A model generated the notes under the pieces. It searched no databases, was not told where the DNA came from, and worked only from the letters and a program-made list of their open reading frames with translations. DNA of 64,000 nt from Diogma glabrata. Lineage: Eukaryota; Arthropoda; Insecta; Diptera; Cylindrotomidae. The stretch lies in NCBI GenBank assembly GCA_963693315.1, contig CAVNZG010001042.1, positions 1 to 64,000 on the forward strand. The letters run 5' to 3'. The position numbers were made by a program, and so were the translations under genes. Below are positions 1 to 10,611 of the stretch, in pieces (the stretch's first letter is position 1; each line of letters opens with the position of its first letter).

Positions 1-789
1 AGTGTCCTAAAATAATTCAACGTCTAAGATTGGTTGGGAAAACTTCCTAGTCCTGCTCTTATAATCCTATTAAATTCACTTAAATTAATCTTTGCATGTT
101 AGATTTAATTTTTTTTTATATAACTTTTGCATGATAGAACTAGTTAATTCTCCTTGTCTAACCGGTAGGCTTGCCGCACTTATATAATTTTTTTTTGTCT
201 GTCACTCAGTTTTGAGTATCGGGAGCCGTCAGACCTGCCCGAAATTGGGTCTGGAATTTCATTTTTCTTAACTCCATTTTTTTTTGCAATAGCGTAGTAT
301 ACCTGCTTCATCTCCCATCTCATTTGTTTTGTCTTGCTAGTTCAGGTGGAAAGGAAGAGGAAGGATTCTGTATTGCCGCTGATACCACCTTGCCATTCAC
401 TATCATCTTCGGCTCCATTTATAGATGATTCAGCTTTATCTGTACTACTGGTAAAATTGGTATTGTGCATAGGCACTCCCTGTGAACTGAAATCATCATC
501 CCATTCATCAGCCATCCTGTGAATTTGTTGTTTAGATAGCGCTGCGTTATTGGTGGTTTGGACAAGTGTCCTGGCCCTTTTGGCCACTTGTCGAGGTCTC
601 TTTGGGGGTAATTTGTAATTAAATACCATCGTCAACAATAGTAAGTCTAACGATTTTTTTTCTTTCTGTTTCTTTTTGGTACATCCTACCACCAGCAATA
701 GTCAGTGTGTCGATTTTCTCTGCACCCTCCACCTTCTCGTTTTGATTGGTCAAGTATTGTGCAGCTGTTTGTGCGTTTGAGTATTCATA
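1..789. other. 5' flank/leader of the Gypsy element, no supported gene
   Basis: A/T-rich stretch with T-runs upstream of the gag ATG at 790. About 192-325 resembles 6345-6460 downstream in the same orientation; the best-conserved block is CTGCCCGAAATTGGGTCTGG, preceded by a TCGGGA-like block and followed by a GCAATAG-GTAG-ATAC-like block. These could be decayed LTR or UTR parts. I could not define LTR ends (TG...CA), a primer-binding site or a TATA box. A 118-codon open frame on the minus strand (342-698, rich in K/R then D/E/S) matches nothing I recognise. Confidence 0.4.
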
Positions 790-2352
790 ATGTCTGCCAC
801 TGATAAGATGGACGTTCTGGATAGGTCCAGCTCTTGTGCTGTTTGTCAACACGAAATAGTGCCGGCCGACGTGCGACTCCTCACTCGGTGTAACCACCTC
901 TTTCATGACATCTGCCTCAACGACTGGTTGTTGCAGAATAGCACATGCCCAATTTGTCGAGCCGCGTGTGAGCGTGCAGACTTACAGAGGTTACCCCGAG
1001 GGATGGATAAAACTAATGATACAGTGGTACCACCACCACCGCGACCGGTGACACGCTCTATTACCGCAGGTTGGCAACGTCGTCCTAGTCTCGGAAATCA
1101 ACACTCTTCTACTCCCTTGGCAAACCGCCTTCCACGATCTAGACTCGCCGATGAAGTGCGAGTGAACATAGCTCATCGATCTCCCATATATGGTGCCGCT
1201 GCAGCGGAAGATCACGGTTTCCAGGAAGCGGTAAATGCACACATCGATCAGGAAATTTCGAGAATTAACCACTCAATGATGCAATCCCGTGCTCCAGCAC
1301 CTGAAGTGTTGTTTCCTCTAGCACCAATTGCAGTATCACCCACCACCCCGCGTCATCCATCGGTTCATTCAAATTACACGCCAGTAAATGCGTTTGTGCA
1401 AAATAATGTACCAGTACCACCAATGTTTGCTGAACCTCATCCTGCTCTTACTCCAGCTAGAATACGAACACATCTCGATCAGCACTCTACCACAGTTAGA
1501 AATTGGAACGTAACGTTCTCAGGCAGACCCGATGGTCTGGATGTTGAAGCGTTCATCTTCAGAATAGAGCGGCTGACAGAGATGTGTTTAAATAACGATT
1601 TTACTATTATCACCCGCTGTCTGTACCTGTTGTTCACAGATCGTGCCGCTGATTGGTTCTGGAGATATTTTCGCCAGAACCGACAGCTTATTTGGACTGA
1701 CTTATGTCATGCTCTTCGAATAGAATTTCAGGACAGGCAGACGGACGAAGAGGTAAAGGAGCGGATGAGGGCCAGGAAACAGCGGCCCACCGAATTGTTT
1801 GATGAATTCTTACAATCAATTTATCGACTAGGCGATAAACTACGAGTACCGATGCCGGATGTGGAGTTGTTCTCCTTGATTCGCAACAACTTACGATTGG
1901 AAATTAGAAGGGAGCTACTTTATGTCACCATCTATGGACTGGAACATCTGCGCCAGCTCTGCCGTGACCGCGAAAAATTATGGGCCGAGTCAACAACCAG
2001 ACCGCGCGATTATAACATTAGACCATCGAGACCGGTGTCTGAGGTGGATTTAGATCGTGAATTTTCACAAATACAAATTAACGAATTGCCAACTGAATCG
2101 TTACCAATTACATCCAACGAACTTGCGGCAATACAGCCTGCCCCTAATATGAGACGAATAACCAGTTCAACTATTTGTTGGAACTGCAAACGACCTGGTC
2201 ATCGGTGGCACGATTGTCGTGAATCACAGCGATTGTTTTGTTGGGGATGTGGGAAGGACGATGTGTTGTGTCCTAATTGTGAAAATTGTCAGGGAAACCG
2301 AAGGGGGGGCCAGAATCCCAACACCTTTTCTCGCTCCCAAGACCTGTCTTAG
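790..2352 (+). CDS. gag: Gag polyprotein with N-terminal RING-H2 finger (Ty3/Gypsy)
   Basis: 520-aa structural protein expected to assemble the retrotransposon particle and bind its RNA. Residues 16-56 form a C3H2C3 RING-H2 pattern: C16, C19, C34, H36, H39, C42, C53, C56 (CAVC...CNHLFH..C...CPIC), the signature of an E3 ubiquitin ligase-type zinc finger. A low-complexity Pro/Ser linker follows. Residues ~235-400 resemble a retrotransposon gag (capsid) domain (FSGRPDGLDVEAFIFRIERL; ADWFWRYF). Near the C-terminus is one clean CCHC knuckle (CWNCKRPGHRWHDC) and a second degenerate Cys-rich motif (CWGCGKDDVLCPNC). The start is the ATG at 790; no earlier in-frame ATG precedes the RING. It overlaps pol by 67 nt. 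The RING is the odd part, being absent from textbook Gypsy Gag; any ligase activity is inference. Confidence 0.85.
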   Translation: MSATDKMDVLDRSSSCAVCQHEIVPADVRLLTRCNHLFHDICLNDWLLQNSTCPICRAACERADLQRLPRGMDKTNDTVVPPPPRPVTRSITAGWQRRPSLGNQHSSTPLANRLPRSRLADEVRVNIAHRSPIYGAAAAEDHGFQEAVNAHIDQEISRINHSMMQSRAPAPEVLFPLAPIAVSPTTPRHPSVHSNYTPVNAFVQNNVPVPPMFAEPHPALTPARIRTHLDQHSTTVRNWNVTFSGRPDGLDVEAFIFRIERLTEMCLNNDFTIITRCLYLLFTDRAADWFWRYFRQNRQLIWTDLCHALRIEFQDRQTDEEVKERMRARKQRPTELFDEFLQSIYRLGDKLRVPMPDVELFSLIRNNLRLEIRRELLYVTIYGLEHLRQLCRDREKLWAESTTRPRDYNIRPSRPVSEVDLDREFSQIQINELPTESLPITSNELAAIQPAPNMRRITSSTICWNCKRPGHRWHDCRESQRLFCWGCGKDDVLCPNCENCQGNRRGGQNPNTFSRSQDLS

Positions 2353-5300
2353 ATTCATCTAAGACCAAATTTAATTTGTCTCCTGATCCTTCAAATACTT
2401 CATCAACTAGTCCCAATAACCTATTAGTACACAATACACTGTTGAACCGAGCTTCAACATCCAATTTGATAGAACACTCTTGGAATACTCTACCTGTAAG
2501 TATTTCAAACAGAGACGAAGCAGATAATAATTCCATTATCGTCACCCCTGAAACACCGATTACAAATGCGACTTTTAATGATTTGGTACCCACTCATGAT
2601 ACTGATATGAAATTATTGAAACGAACACCCGTTCATACTGAACCACCTCCATTATGGACCAAAATCAAATCGTTCCAACAACGATTGAACGAATACCTGA
2701 AGGTGCGCTCAAACATATTTGTCGATTCATTATCATCTTTGAAAATTCCATCGCGCTCTGCGCTCCGTTCTCGTATTTATTGGCAACAACGTCATTTGTT
2801 TAAAACTAAGACCATTTCCTCTATTGTGAAATTGGACAACGATGTGAGATCTTATGCCACAGTGTTAATATTGGGTAAACAACATACTGGACTGTTGGAT
2901 AGTGGAGCGTCCTTGACTGTAATTGGTGGTGATTTTGCTAAAGAAATCGTACAGACTCCAGACCTTCTGACTTATTCGTCTGCCGTAGTTCGTACTGCCG
3001 ATGGCCAAAGACAGAAGATCTTGGGGTTTGTAAAAACAAAGGTTTCATTTATGAACCAAGTCAGAACCCTGGACGTCTTCATTATCCCGTCTTTGACTCA
3101 AAATCTATATCTAGGTATAGATTTCTTTAACGCTTTTGGTTTGTTTAACCCGATATTTAACCTACCTACATTTTTGACTACGGAGTCAGGAATTTCAGAA
3201 TTGTCTATGGACAATCAAACACGTCTACAAAACACTATTCAGCTTCTACCATCATTTTCAAAAATGGGTCTGGGTCGAACACATTTGTTGGAACACGTTA
3301 TTGATGTGGGGACTGCAGCTCCCATCAAGCAACGACACTATCCAATATCGCCCGCCATTGAGAAACTGATGGGAGAAGAACTGGATAGGATGTTGTCTCT
3401 GGGTATTATAGAGGTTTCAAACAGCCCATGGTCAAGTCCGGTGGTCTTAATTCGCAAACCTGGGAAGAATCGTCTTTGTTTGGATAGTAGAAAGGTCAAT
3501 ACCGTTACTAAGAAGGATGCTTACCCCCTTCCACAGATAGATGGGATCTTGAGTCGTCTGCCACAAAGTAATTTCATTTCCAGTTTGGATCTGAAAGACG
3601 CTTTCTGGCAGATACCGTTAGAAAAACACTCCCGAGAGAAAACTGCTTTTACGGTCCCAGGGCGGCCATTGTATCAGTTCGTAAGAATGCCTTTCGGACT
3701 GTGCAATGCGCCGCAAACAATGACCAAATTGATGGACCAAGTAATTCCTCCACATCTCAAGTCGTGCGTCTTCGTATACTTGGATGATCTTCTAATAGTT
3801 ACAGATACCTTTGAGGCCCATCTGAAACTGTTAGAAGATATCTCCCAGTGTCTTAGACGTGCGAACTTGACGATAAACGTGGAAAAAAGTAAGTTTCTCT
3901 TGCCGGAGGTAAAATATTTGGGATATGTTGTGGGAGGTGGTACGTTGAAAATTGATCCTGATAAAACTCTAGCTATTTCTGAATTTCCTACACCGCGTAC
4001 GTCCAAACAGATTCGACGTTTCCTGGGTATGGCGGGTTATTATCGCCGTTTTATATCTGATTTCTCTGCTATGTCCTCTCCAATATCAGATTTGTTGAAG
4101 AAAAATTCTAATAAATTCGTATGGACACCCGAAGCTGAAATAGCATTTGTAAACCTCAAAAATGCTCTCATCTCAGCACCAGTCCTCATAAACCCCGACT
4201 ATACTAAACCCTTTACTCTCCAGTGCGACGCTAGCAACGACGGTATAGGTTGTGTATTAATGCAGTGTGACATGGACGGTATGGAACATCCCATAGCGTA
4301 CATGTCCAAAAAGCTAAATTCTGCGCAGCGCAATTACTCCACTAGTGAGAAAGAGTGTCTAGCCGCCGTACTGGGAGTAAAGAAATTTAGAGCGTATGTC
4401 GAGGGTCAGGCCTTTAAGATCATAACTGACCATGCTTCATTAAAATGGTTAATGCAACAAAAAGACCTTTCTGGTCGATTGGCTCGTTGGAGCTTGAAAT
4501 TGCAGGGTTACGTCTTTGATATTGAGTACCGAAAAGGAAAATTAAATACTGTTCCTGACACTCTATCAAGACGTGACTCTGTCGACATCATTTCTGAACT
4601 ATGTCCAGTGCCTGAATTAGATCTTAATTCCCCTTTCTTCAACACTTCTCGATATTTGGAGTTGGTAAATCTGGTTACCGAAGCAGACGGTACATTGCCT
4701 GATCTGAAAGTAATTTCTGGTCGGGTTTATAAACGATTGGCTTGTCTAGATCTTGATATTCCTTCAGAGGGTGAGGTTTGGAAATTGTGGTTACCTGAGG
4801 AATACACTGACGAGTGTATTGCAAGGGCCCACAATCCTCCTACCTCATCTCATGGAGGTCTAGCAAAAACCTTGTTTAATATTCGTAAATTTTACTATTG
4901 GCCTCGTATGTATACCCAGGTTAAATCGTACATCGGAAATTGTAAGACCTGTAAAGAAATCAAAGCGACTAATGTTCCACTTCGTGCTCCCATGGTTTCT
5001 CAGATGAAAACAGAACGAATTGGTCAGCGATTGTATATCGATATTCTTGGCCCTTATCCTCGATCAAAGGCCGGGAATATCGCTATTCTGGTAGTATTAG
5101 ATCATGTTACTAAATATCCATTTTTATTTCCTTTACGGAAACTAACTGCTGAACCAATTTGTCATCTATTGGCTACCAATGTCTTTCACGTATTTGGTTG
5201 TCCCGAAGTTATTGTGTCCGATAATGGGACGCAGTTTAAGTCTAAACTATTTGAAGATTTCTTGGCGAAGCACGGAGTGAAACATACACTACTAGCGTTA

Positions 5301-5855
5301 TATTCACCTCAAGCTAACGCTTCGGAACGGGTAAATAGAAGTGTTTTATCTGGTATTAGAGCCTATTTAAAGGAGGAGCATTCTAAATGGGATCTGCACT
5401 TGAGCGAGATCGCTTGTGCACTACGTTGTTCCCTGCATCAAACACTTCAATGTTCCCCGTATTACGCAATGTTTGGAATACCTATGGTGACTCATGGTTC
5501 GTCATATGAACTGCTGAGACGACTGAATAGTCTTCTTGAGCCAGGTGAAACGATTCTGCGACCGGATTATCTTAATAAGATTCGAAGTCGAATTCTTGAT
5601 TTAACTGCCGAAGCATTTGTCAAACGTGCTGAAAGATACAATTTACGAGCTCGGTTAACTTTGTTTAAACCAGGTGATACGGTGTTCCGAAGGAACTTTA
5701 TTTTGAGTGACGCCGGTAAGAAATTATCGGCTAAACTTGCACAGAAGTTTATTGAAGCCAGAGTAATAAGGTTGGTAGGTAGCGCTGCTTACGAACTGGA
5801 GGACCTGGCTTCTAAACGTAGAGGTGTTTATCACTCCAAGGACATTCGTGCCTAA
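2286..5855 (+). CDS. pol: Pol polyprotein: protease, RT, RNase H, integrase (Ty3/Gypsy)
   Basis: Open frame of 1189 codons, -1 relative to gag; the first codon shown is TTG, so translation most likely comes from the frameshift near 2304. Aspartic protease DSGAS lies at about residue 205. Reverse transcriptase spans ~350-560 (LDLKDAFWQIPL; YLDD at ~498). RNase H begins near FTLQCDAS (~645). The integrase zinc-binding HHCC region is ~850-895 (HNPPTSSHGG...CKTC). The catalytic triad is D~917 (YIDILGP), D~978 (SDNGTQ) and E~1014 (ANASERVN), close to the usual D,D-35-E spacing. A GPY/F-like C-terminus follows (FKPGDTVFRRNF). All expected catalytic residues are visible and there is no internal stop, so the protein looks functional. 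No chromodomain or Env seen. Confidence 0.93.
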   Translation: MSGKPKGGPESQHLFSLPRPVLDSSKTKFNLSPDPSNTSSTSPNNLLVHNTLLNRASTSNLIEHSWNTLPVSISNRDEADNNSIIVTPETPITNATFNDLVPTHDTDMKLLKRTPVHTEPPPLWTKIKSFQQRLNEYLKVRSNIFVDSLSSLKIPSRSALRSRIYWQQRHLFKTKTISSIVKLDNDVRSYATVLILGKQHTGLLDSGASLTVIGGDFAKEIVQTPDLLTYSSAVVRTADGQRQKILGFVKTKVSFMNQVRTLDVFIIPSLTQNLYLGIDFFNAFGLFNPIFNLPTFLTTESGISELSMDNQTRLQNTIQLLPSFSKMGLGRTHLLEHVIDVGTAAPIKQRHYPISPAIEKLMGEELDRMLSLGIIEVSNSPWSSPVVLIRKPGKNRLCLDSRKVNTVTKKDAYPLPQIDGILSRLPQSNFISSLDLKDAFWQIPLEKHSREKTAFTVPGRPLYQFVRMPFGLCNAPQTMTKLMDQVIPPHLKSCVFVYLDDLLIVTDTFEAHLKLLEDISQCLRRANLTINVEKSKFLLPEVKYLGYVVGGGTLKIDPDKTLAISEFPTPRTSKQIRRFLGMAGYYRRFISDFSAMSSPISDLLKKNSNKFVWTPEAEIAFVNLKNALISAPVLINPDYTKPFTLQCDASNDGIGCVLMQCDMDGMEHPIAYMSKKLNSAQRNYSTSEKECLAAVLGVKKFRAYVEGQAFKIITDHASLKWLMQQKDLSGRLARWSLKLQGYVFDIEYRKGKLNTVPDTLSRRDSVDIISELCPVPELDLNSPFFNTSRYLELVNLVTEADGTLPDLKVISGRVYKRLACLDLDIPSEGEVWKLWLPEEYTDECIARAHNPPTSSHGGLAKTLFNIRKFYYWPRMYTQVKSYIGNCKTCKEIKATNVPLRAPMVSQMKTERIGQRLYIDILGPYPRSKAGNIAILVVLDHVTKYPFLFPLRKLTAEPICHLLATNVFHVFGCPEVIVSDNGTQFKSKLFEDFLAKHGVKHTLLALYSPQANASERVNRSVLSGIRAYLKEEHSKWDLHLSEIACALRCSLHQTLQCSPYYAMFGIPMVTHGSSYELLRRLNSLLEPGETILRPDYLNKIRSRILDLTAEAFVKRAERYNLRARLTLFKPGDTVFRRNFILSDAGKKLSAKLAQKFIEARVIRLVGSAAYELEDLASKRRGVYHSKDIRA
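2304..2310 (+). promoter_or_regulatory. Probable -1 ribosomal frameshift site between gag and pol
   Basis: In the gag frame the codons read AGG GGG GGC, so G GGG GGC fits the X XXY YYZ slippery heptamer. Slipping back one base continues in the pol frame (…K-G-G-P-E-S…). The pol frame has no ATG near its beginning, so it probably depends on this fusion. I did not establish a downstream pseudoknot. Confidence 0.6.
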
Positions 5856-6161
5856 CATCGGCAATAATTTTTTTCTGTCAGTATGATAGTAACTTTCGTG
5901 CGTGTTTCACCGCCATGGTAAGTCAAGATTATCGACGACCATAAAGTATGAGGGTAGTTTCATCTTGAATTCACAGTTCAGTGAGTGTGTATCAACTTTG
6001 GTGTTCGGGTCTTGTTTCAAATTTTTTTGTGTAGTCTATTTGCCAGCGAAAATACCGAGATCGAATGTATTGAATGTGGTTCAATTAGTTGCTTTGAACC
6101 TATGTGAACAGTTTTTTTCTCATCCTTCAGAGTCACTGGGACGGAAGCGTACAACAGTGTG

Positions 6162-6236
6162 GCCCGGCTAGCTCAGTCGGAGAAGTATGAGACTCGTGTT
6201 AGTTCAGGTGTGGGTTGCGAGCCTGCATAACGTAAA
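6162..6236 (+). repeat. tRNA-Lys-like sequence (tRNA pseudogene or SINE head)
   Basis: GCCCGGCTAGCTCAGTCGG is the acceptor and D-arm start typical of tRNA-Lys(CUU). ATGAGACTC follows where the anticodon stem begins, and GGGTTGCGAGCC resembles the B box with one extra base. The anticodon loop and variable region are altered and the 3' acceptor strand does not pair, so it is not a working tRNA. It lies just after pol and before a 36-base T run, and its 3' part (CGTAAAAACGAAATTGTG) loosely resembles the tail of the SINE-like repeats near 61400. Confidence 0.6.
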
Positions 6237-6282
6237 AACGAAATTGTGTCGGACGTTTCATTAAAGGAGTCGGTCCAATGGT

Positions 6283-6283
<1 letters not shown>

Positions 6284-6319
<36 letters not shown>
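6284..6319. repeat. T36 homopolymer
   Basis: Uninterrupted run of 36 T downstream of the tRNA-like segment. It could be a Pol III-type terminator turned microsatellite, or the poly(A) tail of a minus-strand insertion. Confidence 0.8.
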
Positions 6320-6479
6320 CTTTTCGATCTGTAGCAGATTGAATAAATTTTTTTTGTGACTTTAGAGTCTCGGGAACCCCCAGATCTGCCCGAAATTGGG
6401 TCTGGAAGATTCTAGTTATCCACCGCTTGCAATAGAGTAGAATACTGATTTTATCGATACCCCTCCCAAAAGTTTTTTT

Positions 6480-8760
6480 TTGCATATTCTTAGATACTTT
6501 GTTACTTTGTTTCTGCTAAGACTGAGTTTGTAATACTGATCGCATTGATTGCTAATCTGTGGTACGTCGGGGTGCTTCACCAAGCTAATATGTATATACC
6601 AGGTCTATTGGCGACCAGCCTATGCCTTTGTCAACTTCTTTTGGTCGTAGGTGCTCGTCCCAAAAGCACTTGTTCTGTAATGGATAGTCTGGCATAATGT
6701 CAGAACGCAGTGTATTACAGTCGCAGTTTCCTTAGCTGTTGTTTCTTATATTAATCTGTACCACTTGTAATAGATTCTCATCCCTTCGTCATCCATAGTC
6801 ATATTTCATGTAGTTTCCTTCACCCATAGTTTCCTTATGTTTCTCAGAATCTACTAAATCTGCAATGGCCGGACAAACGTATGGGAGAAAGAAAATCACA
6901 CTAATTACCCTGATTTATTTATTCATTGATATAATATAATGTTGGTTAATTTGAATTAATTGATGGTTTTTTTTGATCATCATCCGTATGACCGCTAAAC
7001 TTTAATCAGAATTTAATCTTACCACACACTAAAAGCGACGCGCGCTGTGTTTCTATTCGTTTATTTTCAATATACTGCTAAAGTTTGAATTCTCTAGACA
7101 TCAACCGTAATTAAACAATTTTTTTTAAACCCTAAATATTTTCCATTCATCCACATTCAACGATTTAATATCTCGTTTTTGTTAAACATTCTATTGTCTT
7201 AATTTCTTTCAAAATAATTTTTCCGTTTCAGTATATTCCCACTTTGGATTGTAGTTTTGTAATATCTAAACAACATAACATCGAACGAACTTGATTTTGG
7301 TTCATTTTGGATTCAATGGTAAATGTTATTGATGTGTCGGAAATATTTTGTACCTCAACCTTATCTTTGGGCAATAGTATCAAATAACGAACGTTTTTTT
7401 TTTTTGCTATGAAAAATTCCCATCAATTGAAAACTCAATGGAAATTATATCACATCCAAAACACCGCATTCGAGTTTTTTCGAGCACAATTTTTGCTATA
7501 TAATACGGCCCTGCACATCATTAAACTCTCTTAGTTTAATCGCGATTCACACGAATACGCTCATTCTATTACTTTTGATTTTTGATGGTTGACGTCGATT
7601 AATATTATTACAATTATCCTATTGGATTTTGCTTTGACAGCTGGCAACAGGTGTTCAGATTTTTTTATTAGAAAAGTATTCATTTTTACGGTTGCCAAGG
7701 AAAATGTTTATTAACGTAATTATAGAAAACAAAAAGATAATAAAAAACGAAAAGAAATTAAATGTAAAGTAAACTCCATAAAAAAGGAATTATCCGTGTA
7801 TCAAAAAAAAAATATATTTATTTGTTGTTTGTGATGTGTCTGTGTTATGTGTAACAGTATACAAAATCCGTGATATATTTCTCGGTGCGCATATGGTGAA
7901 ATTTTGTTTGAAGATTCGCAAATCTAAGGTAACTTTATTTAATATCTAGTTAATTGCCCTTGGCATTATAGTTTGCTTGAGAACGTTTTTTTTTTTTATA
8001 AAGCAAACTTGCTCCAGTGAATTCGTGAAACTTTACGGTACATTTATTGAAGAAAAACTCCGGTTTTCGTGTCTAGTCATTTTTTTTTTAACGGTATATA
8101 CCAAAAGTTTACATTATCATTATTGTTAAGAGATGTACAGTTTTCGTTTTTCTTAAGTGTCGGCTGATTTTTCGAATGTATCGAACTAGATTAATTATCA
8201 ATTTTGTTTGCTGTTTTGTTTTTTTTTTTTTGTTTATTGCTGTAAATCATAGTGTAAGAATCCATTAACATTAGATAGCTATTAGTAAAATGATTTGTTG
8301 ATATACATACTTCATGATTAATTTTGTTCCTGTGAATAATTAATGAATACCTTTAATACTTACGATAGTCGATTGAACTGACCTTGATTCTAGGTTAATA
8401 AAAGTTTACGTAGGCATTTAATTAAGTTAAACTTTACCTATATGTGATTTAAATAATATAGTGTTATTATATGCGTCACTGTGACGATCTTGTAATTAAA
8501 TAAATTATTGTATCAATCAACCGTGGTGTATCGACATTTTTTTTCTATGCTGGTTTTTATATCATCTTTGCCAAAGTCCATAACGGGATTTCATGCGATA
8601 TTGACATTAGCACATCAAAGTTTATGACCAGTATGTTCTTCCGACTTGGATCATCATTGGCAACGTGTACAACCAAGTTTTTATGAATCATCTATACCGT
8701 CATTGCCAAGCTGTGATACCATGTTTTCATCTATCTCATATCAACTCGGCCAACTTTGAC
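6480..8760. other. A/T-rich spacer, no gene seen
   Basis: No open frame of note, RNA gene or recognisable repeat in about 2.3 kb. It contains several T-runs and scattered AATAAA-like signals. Probably intronic or old repeat DNA. Confidence 0.5.
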
Positions 8761-8779
8761 AACATAGTTTCGTACAATT

Positions 8780-10200
8780 AATATTACCAGTTTATTTAAT
8801 GATTTTGCTACCAAATAAATTCATCGATTTTGTTAACCAATATATTCAACGATTTGGTTAACAAATATATTCAACGGTTTTGGTAACGAATCTACTCAAC
8901 CATTTGGATAACAAATTTCTTCGACATTTTTGATTAATTTATTCAACGAATTTGTTAAGAAATATATTCAACGAATGGATTTACAAATTTGTTCGACGAT
9001 TTATAAATAAAATTCAACGATTACGTTTACCAATTTATTTTAACATTTTTGATAACAATTTATGCAACAATTTTGTCTGCCAAGTTATTCAACCTTTTTG
9101 ATAACCAATTAATTCAACGGCTTTGTTTGCCAACTTATTCATATACCAAATTTAATCAACGTTTATAATGACCAATTTCTTCGATGTTTATGATTATAAA
9201 TTTCTTCAACTATTTTGGATTCCAAATCTGTTCAACGATTTGGATTATAAAATTATACAACGATTTCGATTTCAAGTTTATTCAACGATTGTGATTCCAA
9301 ATTTATTCGACAATTTTGAATACAATTCTGCTCAACAATTTGGATTCCAAACTATTCAGCGATTTTGATTACAATTTTATATAACAGTTTTGTTTACAAA
9401 TTTAATCAACATTTATAATTACCAAGTTCTTCGATGGTTATGATTACAAATTTCTTCAACTATTTTGGATTCCAAATTTGTTCAACGATTTGGATTGTAA
9501 AATTATACCACGATTTCGATTTCAAATTTATTCACCGATTGTGACTCCACATTTATTCAACCTTTTGATTCCAAATTTATTCAACGATTTGGATTATAAA
9601 ATTATACAACGATTTCGATTTCAAATTTATTCAACGAATGTGACTCCACATCTATTCAACGATTTTGATTTCCATCCTGTTCAACAATTTTGGTTTACAA
9701 ATTTATTCGAAAATTTTGATTCCAAGTTTATCCAGCGATTTTGGATTACCATTTTTCAACAATTTTGGATTATAAAATTATACCACGATTTCGAATTCAA
9801 ATTTATTCACCGATTGTGATTCCACATTTATTCAACCTTTTGATTCCAAATTTATTCAACGATTTGGATTATAAAACTATACAACGATTTCGATTTCAAA
9901 TTTATTCGACCATTTTGAATACAATTTTACTCAACAATTTGGATTACAAACTATTCAACGATTTTGATTACAATTTTATATAACAATTTTGGTTACAAAT
10001 TCATTCGACAATTTTGATTATAAAATTCAACGCTTATGGTGACCAATTTAATCAACAATTTCTTCGATGTTTATGATTACACATTTACTCCACGATTTGG
10101 AATTCAATTTTATTCAACAATTTGGATTACAAATTATTCAACGATTTTGGATTCTCAACTCATTCCACGCATGTGATGACCACTTTAATCAACGTTTATA
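8780..10200. repeat. Minisatellite, ~25 bp unit with ~250 bp higher-order period
   Basis: About 55 degenerate units built on TTCAACGATTTTGATTACAA plus a short TTTA-like spacer. A block beginning CAAATTTAATCAAC near 9145 recurs near 9397, about 250 bp or ten units later, in the same unit order, so the array has higher-order structure. Open frames at 9168-9983 (repeating LFNDLDYKII) are a consequence of the repeat, not genes. Confidence 0.85.
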
Positions 10201-10315
10201 ATTCCGTGCTGATGGAGTGCTGATTTAAGCAGGATTGGAGGCCAGGCGGATATAACCACGGGTGAGTCTATTTTGATTGATTTTCCTTACTATTCATGGG
10301 ATTTAGGGGTGTGAA

Positions 10316-10339
10316 TGTGTGTGTGTGTGTGTGTGTGTG
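10316..10339. repeat. (TG)n microsatellite
   Basis: Twelve or so TG dinucleotides in the otherwise unremarkable unique stretch 10205-10608. Confidence 0.9.
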
Positions 10340-10611
10340 GGCGTATGTGAGTGAATGAGGGGGTTGAACGTGCCGACCGTGGTTCTTTCGTAGAAGGGGG
10401 CCGCCAGAGTCTCATTTTCACACTTGTATTTGTTTCCATTTCTGATCTACTTTGAAAAATGCGTACATTTCCGTATTTGTGCTGAAGCAGCAGGTTATTA
10501 ATATCTCTTATCCACGATGATTGAGACTAAGTCGAACGGCAATACAACATTTCTAGGTACGCTTCCTGCTAAGCCACTCCCATTATCATCATGAGAGGCA
10601 CTTCATTACAA

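Larger units (their letters stand above)
192..6460 (+). mobile_element. Ty3/Gypsy LTR-retrotransposon, LTRs not resolved
   Basis: The interior is defined by intact gag (790-2352) and pol (2286-5855) with domain order PR-RT-RNaseH-IN, the Ty3/Gypsy order, because integrase follows RNase H. There is no envelope-like ORF after pol. The boundaries given are the outer limits of a weak direct repeat (192-325 versus 6345-6460) sharing CTGCCCGAAATTGGGTCTGG. Intact ORFs imply a fairly recent insertion, which sits badly with such diverged repeats, so true LTRs may lie outside this window or further downstream. Confidence 0.6.

Noticed and set aside
342..698. 118-codon minus-strand frame upstream of gag
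   Set aside because: Composition looks protein-like, but there is no recognisable domain and it is antisense to the element leader; too little to call a gene.
6162..6236. Functional tRNA-Lys gene
   Set aside because: Anticodon loop, variable loop and 3' acceptor strand do not fit a cloverleaf.
192..6460. Confident 5' and 3' LTR assignment
   Set aside because: Only about 130 bases match weakly; no TG...CA ends, TSD or primer-binding site could be shown.
9168..9983. Three overlapping open frames with LFNDLDYKII-type repeats
   Set aside because: They follow from the absence of stops in the 25 bp minisatellite; composition is entirely the repeat.
8780..10200. Possible CRISPR-like array of regularly spaced repeats
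   Set aside because: There are no unique spacers; units are degenerate and contiguous, and the context is eukaryotic.
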